Assembly: GCF_035046485.1 (NCBI RefSeq)
Contig: NC_085138.1
Span: 23,592,800 to 23,656,799, forward strand
Direction of reading: 5' to 3'
Length of the DNA stretch: 64,000 nt
Source: Aedes albopictus
Taxonomy: Eukaryota > Arthropoda > Insecta > Diptera > Culicidae
Shown here one piece after another: positions 34,401 through 45,419 of this stretch. The translations under genes were made by a program, and so were the position numbers. The notes below the pieces were generated by a model. That model ran no database searches, was not told where the DNA came from, and worked only from the letters and a program-made list of their open reading frames with translations. Within the stretch, counting starts at the first letter, position 1, and each line of letters begins with the position of its first letter.

Positions 34401-35060
34401 TCGAGAGAATTTTTTCAGGATCTAGAGAGAAATACTTTCAAGATTTTGAGAGAAATCCTTTCAGGATTTTATTATTTATTTATCTTTTCAGGATTTTAAA
34501 GTATTTTCACAGAAATCCTTTCAGGATTTCGACAGAAATGTTTTGAGGATTTCGACAGAAATCCTTTTGGATTTCGATAGAAAGCTTTCCAAGATTTCTA
34601 GAGAAATCCTTTCAAGATTTCGAGAGAAATCCTTTCAGGATTTCGAGAGAAATCCTTTCCGGGTTTGGAGAGAAATCCCCTCAGGGTTTCGAGAGAAATC
34701 CCCTCAGGATTTCGACAGAAATTCTTTCAGGATTTCAAGAGAAATCCATTAAGGATTTCTAGAGAATTTTTTTCAGGATCTCGAGAGAAATCCTTTCAGG
34801 ATTTTGAGAGAAATCCTTTCAGGGTTTTATTATTTATTTATCTCTTCAGGATTTCAAAGTATTTTCACAGAAATCCTTTCAGGATTTCGACAGAAATGTT
34901 TTGAGGATTTCGACAGAATTCCTTTTGGATTTCGATAGAAAGCTTTCCAAGATTTCTAGAGAAATCCTTTCATGATTTCGAGAGAAATCCTTTCAGGATT
35001 TTGACATAAATTCGCTCATGTTTTCGACAGAAATCTTCTCATAGTTTAGGCAGTAGTCTT
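31480..35060. repeat. 23-bp satellite array B
   Basis: About 150 monomers of the same design. The left part (31480-31975) is diverged, with linker GTCA, as in array A. The middle (31976-33370) is very homogeneous with linker GAGA, and marker positions 31989 and 33369 are exactly 60 x 23 bp apart. The right part (33490-35000) has loop TTC and contains three copies of a ~340-bp higher-order unit marked by 'ttttattattta' at 34133, 34467 and 34825. The ORFs are by-products. Confidence 0.95.
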
Positions 35061-36420
35061 ATCAGGAGCCATTATGAATTCAACTGTTTTTGATAGAAAC
35101 AAACCCTTTGTAGATATTGTTGGGAAAACTTTCAGAACTGTCAGAATTTTGTCAGAAATCCTCTCGTGATTGTTGGAAGTCAACAATATCTAGTTTCTGG
35201 ATTAAACCCGTCGCCATCAACATGTTCTTGCACCGCTTCGGCCATATGAGCGTTATTATGCATATTAACGATTCCTGAAAAGTACTCAAGCCTCAAGTTT
35301 TCTAAAGGACTAGTATCATCACAGATCTTCCTAAACCCCAGCTAACGATCTCATTATTGGGCAAAAATTGTTCCATTACTGCGATAAATCTACTCGGACA
35401 ACCTGCCCTCAAATTAACTTCTCCCATTGAAACCACCTCGAATCGAACCATTTATCATCGCCATTTGTCAAATCATCAGCCCCAATAATAATCATCGCTC
35501 CGCAGCACTACTGTACCTCTAAAACTTGCGCACCTGTTGAATAAATGCAACAACTTCCATTGTTTTCCGCGAACGCGCGCATTTTCCGATGATCTATTGC
35601 CTCCTCCTCCTCTTGCATTGCTCAGCCGAGTGCCTAGAAGTTCCGAAACTCGGAATCTCTTATCATCAACTTGCTTCAGCTACCGTCGTCGTCGTCGAGA
35701 AGGCAGCTGCAATGCGGAGAAGTCCATTGAAATGTCATGTTGGCTTTCGATGAACACCGCAACGCCGCGCCGCCGTCCGTAGTTCAGAGAAACGTGGCCA
35801 ATCGAAGGAATGCACTCTCTTTGCGCTAATAAATTCATTAAAATACATTTCTGCGGATTCGATCGTGTAAGTAGCGGCCCCTTGATCCTACCACCGTCCC
35901 ATCCATCCCACAGGATCACTATTGGCGATTGGAAAGTTCCTCCGTCCGCCGCACTCTGGAAGCCATTTGAAGAATCTCCAAGGAATCCATTATCATCTTT
36001 CTTCTCGGTAATGTCGGTGCCCGTGTTGGTCGTCCGGCGGCGTCAACGTTTCCAAAGCAAACAATGCCACTGTATACCGTGTTCTCTCCTACGATGACGG
36101 CCGGAGATGAAATGAGTTCGAATAGTGCACTACTGCAGTGCAATGCTTGAAGAAGTCCAACGAAGATCGGGCGTAATAATTCAATAAATTGGCATGAGAG
36201 TGGTTTTTAGCTGCGATAACGAGACAGAGTGAGACACGCTGAAGATTATTGTAGACGGTGGTGTTGATGGAATTTCCTGCCTCATTGTTGGCTGCTTGCG
36301 TCGTGTCTTGTCATTAGAGATTACTAATGTAAAATGATTACAGAAGGAGTTCAAAGTTTATAAAAACTGTTGACTTAGACTCTATTGTATCAAAAATATG
36401 TTTTAACCGTTTTTTTTAAT
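35060..36420. other. Single-copy-looking segment between arrays B and C
   Basis: Includes a GC-rich part at 35430-36140 with 'gtcgtcgtcgtcgag' and a CT-rich tract. Small ORFs on both strands show no known domain. It may contain an unidentified exon or enhancer. I could not support a gene. Confidence 0.3.
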
Positions 36421-36422
36421 AA

Positions 36423-39400
36423 AAATTCTGGAAGGATTTCCCTCGAAATCCTGGAAGGATTTCCCTCAAAATCCTGGAAGGATTTCCCTCGAAATCCTGG
36501 AAGGATTTCCCTCGAAATCCTGGAAGGATTTCCCTCGAAATCCTGGAAGGATTTCCCTCGAAATCCTGGAAGGATTTCCCTCGAAATCCTGGAAGGATTT
36601 CCCTCGAAATCCTGGAAGGATTTCCCTCGAAATCCTGGAAGGATTTCCCTCGAAATCCTGGAAGGATTTCCCTCGAAATCCTGGAAGGATTTCCCTCGAA
36701 ATCCTGGAAGGATTTCCCTCGAAATCCTGGAAGGATTTCCCTCGAAATCCTGGAAGGATTTCCCTCGAAATCCTGGAAGGATTTCCCTCGAAATCCTGGA
36801 AGGATTTCCCTCGAAATCCTGGAAGGATTTCCCTCGAAATCCTGGAAGGATTTCCCTCGAAATCCTGGAAGGATTTCCCTCGAAATCCTGGAAGGATTTC
36901 CCTCGAAATCCTGGAAGGATTTCCCTCGAAATCCTGGAAGGATTTCCCTCGAAATCCTGGAAGGATTTCCCTCGAAATCCTGGAAGGATTTCCCTCGAAA
37001 TCCTGGAAGGATTTCCCTCGAAATCCTGGAAGGATTTCCCTCGAAATCCTGGAAGGATTTCCCTCGAAATCCTGGAAGGATTTCCCTCGAAATCCTGGAA
37101 GGATTTCCCTCGAAATCCTGGAAGGATTTCCCTCGAAATCCTGGAAGGATTTCCCTCGAAATCCTGGAAGGATTTCCCTCGAAATCCTGGAAGGATTTCC
37201 CTCGAAATCCTGGAAGGATTTCCCTCGAAATCCTGGAAGGATTTCCCTCGAAATCCTGATAGTATTTCCCTTGAAATCCTGATAGGATTTCCCTTGAAAT
37301 CCTGAAAGGATTTCCCTCGAAATCCTGGAAGGATTTCCCTCGAAATCCTGATAGGATTTCCCTCGAAATCCTGGAAGGATTTCCCTCGAAATCCTGGAAG
37401 GATTTCCCTCGAAATCCTGGAAGGATTTCCCTCGAAATCCTGGAAGGATTTCCCTCGAAATCCTGGAAGGATTTCCCTCGAAATCCTGGAAGGATTTCCC
37501 TCGAAATCCTGGAAGGATTTCCCTCGAAATCCTGGAAGGATTTCCCTCGAAATCCTGGAAGGATTTCCCTCGAAATCCTGGAAGGATTTCCCTCGAAATC
37601 CTGGAAGGATTTCCCTCGAAATCCTGGAAGGATTTCCCTCGAAATCCTGGAAGGATTTCCCTCGAAATCCTGGAAGGATTTCCCTCGAAATCCTGGAAGG
37701 ATTTCCCTCGAAATCCTGGAAGGATTTCCCTCGAAATCCTGGAAGGATTTCCCTCGAAATCCTGGAAGGATTTCCCTCGAAATCCTGGAAGGATTTCCCT
37801 CGAAATCCTGGAAGGATTTCCCTCGAAATCCTGGAAGGATTTCCCTCGAAATCCTGGAAGGATTTCCCTCGAAATCCTGGAAGGATTTCCCTCGAAATCC
37901 TGGAAGGATTTCCCTCGAAATCCTGGAAGGATTTCCCTCGAAATCCTGGAAGGATTTCCCTCGAAATCCTGGAAGGATTTCCCTCGAAATCCTGGAAGGA
38001 TTTCCCTCGAAATCCTGGAAGGATTTCCCTCGAAATCCTGGAAGGATTTCCCTCGAAATCCTGGAAGGATTTCCCTCGAAATCCTGGAAGGATTTCCCTC
38101 GAAATCCTGGAAGGATTTCCCTCGAAATCCTGGAAGGATTTCCCTCGAAATCCTGGAAGGATTTCCCTCGAAATCCTGATAGGATTTCCCTTGAAATCCT
38201 GATAGGATTTCCCTTGAAATCCTGAAAGGATTTCCCTCGAAATCCTGGAAGGATTTCCCTCGAAATCCTTATAGGATTTCCCTCGAAATCCTGGAAGGAT
38301 TTCCCTCGAAATCCTGGAAGGATTTCCCTCGAAATCTTGGAAGGATTTCCCTCGAAATCCTGGAAGGATTTCCCTCGAAATCCTGGAAGGATTTCCCTCG
38401 AAATCCTGGAAGGATTTCCCTCGAAATCCTGGAAGGATTTCCCTCGAAATCCTGGAAGGATTTCCCTCGAAATCCTGGAAGGATTTCCCTCGAAATCCTG
38501 GAAGGATTTCCCTCGAAATCCTGGAAGGATTTCCCTCGAAATCCTGGAAGGATTTCCCTCGAAATCCTGGAAGGATTTCCCTCGAAATCCTGGAAGGATT
38601 TCCCTCGAAATCCTGGAAGGATTTCCCTCGAAATCCTGGAAGGATTTCCCTCGAAATCCTGGAAGGATTTCCTTCGAAATCCTGGAAGGATTTCCCTCGA
38701 AATCCTGGAAGGATTTCCCTCGAAATCCTGGAAGGATTTCCCTCGAAATCCTGGAAGGATTTCCACCGAAATCCTGGAAGGATTTCCACCGAAATCCTGG
38801 AAGGATTTCCACCGAAATCCTGGAAGGATTTCCACCGAAATCCTGGAAGGATTTCCACCGAAATCCTGGAAGGATTTCCACCGAAATCCTGGAAGGATTT
38901 CCACCGAAATCCTGGAAGGATTTCCGCCGAAATCCTGGAAGGATTTCCACCGAAATCCTGGAAGGATTTCCACCGAAATCCTGGAAGGATTTCCACCGAA
39001 ATCCTGGAAGGATTTCCACCGAAATCCTGGAAGGATTTCCACCGAAATCCTGGAAGGATTTCCACCGAAATCCTGGAAGGATTTCCACCGAAATCCTGGA
39101 AGGATTTCCACCGAAATCCTGGAAGGATTTCCACCGAAATCCTGGAAGGATTTCCCTCGAAATCCTGGAAGGATTTCCCTCGAAATCCTGGAAGGATTTC
39201 CACCGAAATCCTGGAAGGATTTCCACCGAAATCCTGGAAGGATTTCCACCGAAATCCTGGAAGGATTTCCACCGAAATCCTGGAAGGATTTCCACCGAAA
39301 TCCTGGAAGGATTTCCACCGAAATCCTGGAAGGATTTCCACCGTAATCCTGGAAGGATTTCCACCGAAATCCTGGAAGGATTTCCACCGAAATCCTGGAA

Positions 39401-42400
39401 GGATTTCCACCGAAATCCTGGAAGGATTTCCACCGAAATCCTGGAAGGATTTCCCTCGAAATCCTGGAAGGATTTCCACCGAAATCCTGGAAGGATTTCC
39501 ACCGAAATCCTGGAAGGATTTCCCTCGAAATCCTGGAAGGATTTCCCTCGAAATCCTGGAAGGATTTCCCTCGAAATCCTGGAAGGATTTCCCTCGAAAT
39601 CCTGGAAGGATTTCCCTCGAAATCCTGGAAGGATTTCCCTCGAAATCCTGGAAGGATTTCCCTCGAAATCCTGGAAGGATTTCCCTCGAAATCCTGGAAG
39701 GATTTCCCTCGAAATCCTGGAAGGATTTCCCTCGAAATCCTGGAAGGATTTCCCTCGAAATCCTGGAAGGATTTCCCTCGAAATCCTGGAAGGATTTCCC
39801 TCGAAATCCTGGAAGGATTTCCCTCGAAATCCTGGAAGGATTTCCCTCGAAATCCTGGAAGGATTTCCCTCGAAATCCTGGAAGGATTTCCCTCGAAATC
39901 CTGGAAGGATTTCCCTCGAAATCCTGGAAGGATTTCCCTCGAAATCCTGGAAGGATTTCCCTCGAAATCCTGGAAGGATTTCCCTTGAAATCCTGGAAGG
40001 ATTTCCCTCGAAATCCTGATAGGATTTCCCTTGAAATCCTGATAGGATTTCCCTTGAAATCCTGAAAGGATTTCCCTTGAAATCCTGGAAGGATTTCCCT
40101 CGAAATCCTGGAAGGATTTCCCTCGAAATCCTGGAAGGATTTCCCTCGAAATCCTGGAAGGATTTCCCTCGAAATCCTGGAAGGATTTCCCTCGAAATCC
40201 TGGAAGGATTTCCCTCGAAATCCTGGAAGGATTTCCCTCGAAATCCTGGAAGGATTTCCCTCGAAATCCTGGAAGGATTTCCCTCGAAATCCTGGAAGGA
40301 TTTCCCTCGAAATCCTGGAAGGATTTCCCTCGAAATCCTGGAAGGATTTCCCTCGAAATCTTGGAAGGATTTCCCTCGAAATCCTGGAAGGATTTCCCTC
40401 GAAATCCTGGAAGGATTTCCCTCGAAATCTTGGAAGGATTTCCCTCGAAATCCTGGAAGGATTTCCCTCGAAATCCTGGAAGGATTTCCCTCGAAATCCT
40501 GGAAGGATTTCCCTCGAAATCCTGGAAGGATTTCCCTCGAAATCCTGGAAGGATTTCCCTCGAAATCCTGGAAGGATTTCCCTCGAAATCCTGGAAGGAT
40601 TTCCCTCGAAATCCTGGAAGGATTTCCCTCGAAATCCTGGAAGGATTTCCCTCGAAATCCTGGAAGGATTTCCCTCGAAATCCTGGAAGGATTTCCCTCG
40701 AAATCCTGGAAGGATTTCCCTCGAAATCCTGGAAGGATTTCCCTCGAAATCCTGGAAGGATTTCCCTCGAAATCCTGGAAGGATTTCCCTCGAAATCCTG
40801 GAAGGATTTCCCTCGAAATCCTGGAAGGATTTCCCTCGAAATCCTGGAAGGATTTCCCTCGAAATCCTGGAAGGATTTCCACCGAAATCCTGGAAGGATT
40901 TCCACCGAAATCCTGGAAGGATTTCCCTCGAAATCCTGGAAGGATTTCCCTCGAAATCTTGGAAGGATTTCCCTCGAAATCTTGGAAGGATTTCCCTCGA
41001 AATCCTGGAAGGATTTCCACCGAAATCCTGGAAGGATTTCCCTCGAAATCCTGGAAGGATTTCCACCGAAATCCTGGAAGGATTTCCCTCGAAATCCTGG
41101 AAGGATTTCCCTCGAAATCCTGGAAGGATTTCCACCGAAATCCTGGAAGGATTTCCCTCGAAATCCTGGAAGGATTTCCCTCGAAATCCTGGAAGGATTT
41201 CCCTCGAAATCCTGGAAGGATTTCCACCGAAATCCTGGAAGGATTTCCCTCGAAATCCTGGAAGGATTTCCACCGAAATCCTGGAAGGATTTCCACCGAA
41301 ATCCTGGAAGGATTTCCACCGAAATCCTGGAAGGATTTCCACCGAAATCCTGGAAGGATTTCCACCGAAATCCTGGAAGGATTTCCACCGAAATCCTGGA
41401 AGGATTTCCACCGAAATCCTGGAAGGATTTCCACCGAAATCCTGGAAGGATTTCCACCGAAATCCTGGAAGGATTTCCCTCGAAATCCTGGAAGGATTTC
41501 CCTCGAAATCCTGGAAGGATTTCCCTCGAAATCCTGGAAGGATTTCCCTCGAAATCCTGGAAGGATTTCCCTCGAAATCCTGGAAGGATTTCCCTCGAAA
41601 TCCTGGAAGGATTTCCCTCGAAATCCTGGAAGGATTTCCCTCGAAATCCTGGAAGGATTTCCCTCGAAATCCTGGAAGGATTTCCCTCGAAATCCTGGAA
41701 GGATTTCCCTCGAAATCCTGGAAGGATTTCCCTCGAAATCCTGGAAGGATTTCCCTCGAAATCCTGGAAGGATTTCCCTCGAAATCCTGGAAGGATTTCC
41801 CTCGAAATCCTGGAAGGATTTCCCTCGAAATCCTGGAAGGATTTCCCTCGAAATCCTGGAAGGATTTCCCTCGAAATCCTGGAAGGATTTCCCTCGAAAT
41901 CCTGGAAGGATTTCCCTCGAAATCCTGGAAGGATTTCCCTCGAAATCCTGGAAGGATTTCCCTCGAAATCCTGGAAGGATTTCCCTCGAAATCCTGGAAG
42001 GATTTCCCTCGAAATCCTGGAAGGATTTCCCTCGAAATCCTGGAAGGATTTCCCTCGAAATCCTGATAGGATTTCCCTTGAAATCCTGAAAGGATTTCCC
42101 TCGAAATCCTGGAAGGATTTCCCTCGAAATCCTGGAAGGATTTCCCTCGAAATCCTGGAAGGATTTCCCTCGAAATCCTGGAAGGATTTCCCTCGAAATC
42201 CTGGAAGGATTTCCCTCGAAATCCTGGAAGGATTTCCCTCGAAATCCTGGAAGGATTTCCCTCGAAATCCTGGAAGGATTTCCCTCGAAATCCTGGAAGG
42301 ATTTCCCTCGAAATCCTGGAAGGATTTCCCTCGAAATCCTGGAAGGATTTCCCTCGAAATCCTGGAAGGATTTCCCTCGAAATCCTGGAAGGATTTCCCT

Positions 42401-43945
42401 CGAAATCCTGGAAGGATTTCCCTCGAAATCCTGGAAGGATTTCCCTCGAAATCCTGGAAGGATTTCCCTCGAAATCCTGGAAGGATTTCCCTCGAAATCC
42501 TGGAAGGATTTCCCTCGAAATCCTGGAAGGATTTCCGCCGAAATCCTGGAAGGATTTCCACCGAAATCCTGGAAGGATTTCCCCCGAAATCCTGAAAGGA
42601 TTTCCCCCGAAATTCCGAAAGGATTTCCCCCGAAATCCTGAAAGGATTTCCCCCGAAATTCCGAAAGGATTTCCCCCGAAATCCTGAAAGGATTTCCCCC
42701 GCAATCCTGAAAGGATTTCCATCGAAATTCTGAATGGATTTCCATCGAAATCCTGAAAGTACTTCCATCGAAATCCTGAAAGTACTTCCACCGAAATCCT
42801 GAAAGGATTTCCACCGAAATCCTGGAAGGATTTCCACCGAAATCCTGGAAGGATTTCCACCGAAATCCTGGAAGGATTTCCACCGAAATCCTGGAAGGAT
42901 TTCCACCGAAATCCTGGAAGGATTTCCCTCGAAATCCTGGAAGGATTTCCCTCGAAATCCTGGAAGGATTTCCCTCGAAATCCAGGAAGGATTTCCCTCG
43001 AAATCCTGAAAGGATTTCCCTCGAAATCCTGAAAGGATTTCCCTCGAAATCCTGAAAGGATTTCCCTCGAAATCCTGAAAGGATTTCCCTCGAAATCCTG
43101 AAAGGATTTCCCTCGAAACCCTGAAAGGATTTCCCTCGAAATCCTGAAAGGATTTCCCTCGAAATCCTGGAAGGATTTCCCTCGAAATCCTGGAAGGATT
43201 TCCCTCGAAATCCTGGAAGGATTTCCCTCGAAATCCTGGAAGGATTTCCCTCGAAATCCTGGAAGGATTTCCCTCGAAATCCTGGAAGGATTTCCCTCGA
43301 AATCCTGGAAGGATTTTCCTCGAAATCCTGGAAGGATTTCCCTCGAAATCCTGGAAGGATTTCCCTCGAAATCCTGGAAGGATTTCCCTCGAAATCCTGG
43401 AAGGATTTCCCTCGAAATCCTGGAAGGATTTCCCTCGAAATCCTGGAAGGATTTCCCTCGAAATCCTGGAAGGATTTCCCTCGAAATCCTGGAAGGATTT
43501 CCCTCGAAATCCTGGAAGGATTTCCCTCGAAATCCTGGAAGGATTTCCCTCGAAATCCTGAAAGGATTTTGCTCGAAATCCTGAAAGGATTTCCCCCGAA
43601 ATCCTGAAAGGATTTCCCCCGAAATCCTGAAAGGATTTCCCCCGAAATCCTGAAAGGATTTCCCCCGAAATCCTGAAAGGATTTCCCCCGAAATTCTGAA
43701 AATATTTCCCCCGAAATCCTGAAAGGATTTCCCCCGAAATTCCGAAAGGATTTCCCCCGAAATCCTGAAAGGATTTCCCCCGAAATTCCGAAAGGATTTC
43801 CCCCGAAATCCTGAAAGGATTTCCCCCGCAATCCTGAAAGGATTTCCATCGAAATTCTGAATGGATTTCCATCGAAATCCTGAAAGTACTTCCATCGAAA
43901 TCCTGAAAGTACTTCCATCGAAATCCTGAAAGGATTTCCCTTCCG
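36423..43945. repeat. 23-bp satellite array C (about 327 monomers)
   Basis: Monomer: arm GAAATCCT, loop GGA (variants GAA, GAT), arm AGGATTTC, linker CCTC (variants CACC, CCCC, CATC, CCTT). Marker positions 36423, 37251, 38171, 40011, 42058, 42702, 43829 and 43921 are all congruent modulo 23, so no net indel is seen over ~7.5 kb; the first break is a 2-bp insertion near 43942. Linker-CACC blocks lie at 38760-39510 and 40880-41465, and CCCC/CATC blocks at 42585-42800 and 43590-43930. All three minus frames stay open for 5.7-7.5 kb because the monomer contains no stop triplet on that strand. I do not regard these as genes. Confidence 0.97.
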
Positions 43946-44809
43946 AAACCCTGGAAGGATTTCCTACGCAATTATGAATGAACTTCCAATGAAGTCGTGA
44001 AGGGGTTTACTCGAAATACTGAAAAGATTACCCTGGATAGAGTGGACGGGCTTGCTTTGAAACCCCGATAATTCCAGGGTGCTGAAAAGACTTTTATTGT
44101 TGTTCTGGAGGAATTTTCTAAGAAAGATAGACTTTAAATTACTGCTCTTGTGACCATGCATAAAGTATGACACATCTATTGGGGGAGAAAGAGTATGTTG
44201 TTGTGTGACAAGCAAAGTATTGAGAAGAAGAAAATCGGAAGGTGGAGGGGTGGATTATTTGCAATTTTTGCGTAACGTGCTTCCTTCGTTATTTCACAGC
44301 AAAAATAAACTACTGAATGACATTAAAAACTACATATTTACATGGTGAGCTTGTTCTATACTATTATATCACTTACCCTTTACTTCCCATGGATGCTTTA
44401 GAGTACCATCGATTTTTGACTAACTCGACAAACGGAAATAGATAAGTAATGTTTTCAGAATATGATGGCAATCTCATTAAGTAAACCCAACTGCCAACTA
44501 CTTGTTTCAATAGTGCAACTACTGATAAACAATCAAAATACTATTGATTAACAAATATATTTTTCGTTGATTTCGAAAAATTTTGTCAATTCTCAATAAC
44601 TTTTGTTCAATCACTTTCTTCGGCAAGCCTTTTTGGCATAGAAATAAACGTTCAAAGTCGTTGGAAGGAAAGGGTAAAGGACTAGTGTACGAAGTTTTTT
44701 TTATCTTACTCATTCTATTAAAAAAAATGCAAGAACTTACCGCCTCTCTCTCGTGTTTATCAAAGAGAATGGTTGGATCAACTATTTACTTTCATATTTT
44801 TGACAATAG
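43946..44809. other. Array C edge and AT-rich sequence
   Basis: Up to about 44120 there are decayed satellite monomers ('tactcgaaatactgaaaagatta'). After that, AT-rich sequence with no recognised gene. Confidence 0.5.
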
Positions 44810-44813
44810 TTTA

Positions 44814-45273
44814 CTGCCGTGAATCGCAAGACAGTCCCATCTGCATTTTGGACAAAATTGAGTTAATACCCGTTTTTGACCTATCTTCCAATGATCTATC
44901 AGCTACGTAAATAAAAATATATAATTTGTTCAGTAAAATCGAAAGTCAGATTGTCCCATAATGAAAAGTAATCGCAAGTCAGTCCCATCACGAACTTTTG
45001 TACCTTCCAATACTAAATTGATCGATGTTTTTGTTACTTTTAAATCTTCTTTTAAGAATTAGCTATAAGTTAAAATACACATTAAAAAAAAAATCTTCTT
45101 CAGTTACTTCTATACGTTTGAAACAATTTGTGAAAGTTTCACGATAATCGCAGAAGTTTTCAAGTCACGGCAATTTTTTGAAGTTTTTCATATTAATCGA
45201 ATTTGAAAACTTCAGGGTCCATTTTCTCAATGCCTACATTTTACATATGGGACTGACTTGCGATTCACGGCAG
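44814..45273. mobile_element. MITE, CGCAAGTCAGTCCCAT-iterated
   Basis: 460 bp with terminal inverted repeats CTGCCGTGAATCGCAAG / CTTGCGATTCACGGCAG and a 4-bp duplication TTTA (44810-44813 and 45274-45277). Further copies of 'aatcgcaagtcagtccc' and 'gtcagattgtcccat' lie inside, near 44940-44992. No ORF. Confidence 0.85.
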
Positions 45274-45339
45274 TTTAGTTGATTATCAATAAACTAATAA
45301 ACTTATTAAATAATAATTTTCATTTTTTTTATTTACCAG

Positions 45340-45411
45340 GTAACATTCCACACTTCTAAGTTATCGAGTGCAACGCAGAAAATGCCTAACTCAACAGAAT
45401 CGATCGATTCG
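45340..45411 (+). CDS. Candidate translation-start exon
   Basis: A 72-bp segment between a strong acceptor (T-rich tract, then TTTACCAG ending at 45339) and a consensus donor (GTAAGT at 45412-45417). It holds 42 nt of possible 5' UTR and an ATG at 45382 in good insect context (GAAAATG), opening ten codons, MPNSTESIDS, before the donor in phase 0. The product cannot be named from ten residues, which are Ser/Asp/Glu-rich. Downstream exons would lie beyond the intron, possibly beyond the window. The support is splice-signal arrangement only. Confidence 0.4.
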
Positions 45412-45419
45412 GTAAGTTC

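Noticed and set aside
26625..34904. Plus-strand ORFs of 69-381 codons in arrays A and B
   Set aside because: Same by-product of 23-bp monomers; frames end only where monomers are diverged.
26633..43945. CRISPR array
   Set aside because: Repeats are contiguous with 4-bp linkers and no unique spacers, and the genome is eukaryotic.
36390..43971. ORFs of 2501, 2500 and 1900 codons as giant repetitive proteins
   Set aside because: They follow from a stop-free 23-bp monomer; all three frames give the same 23-residue cycle and there are no start, splice or end signals.
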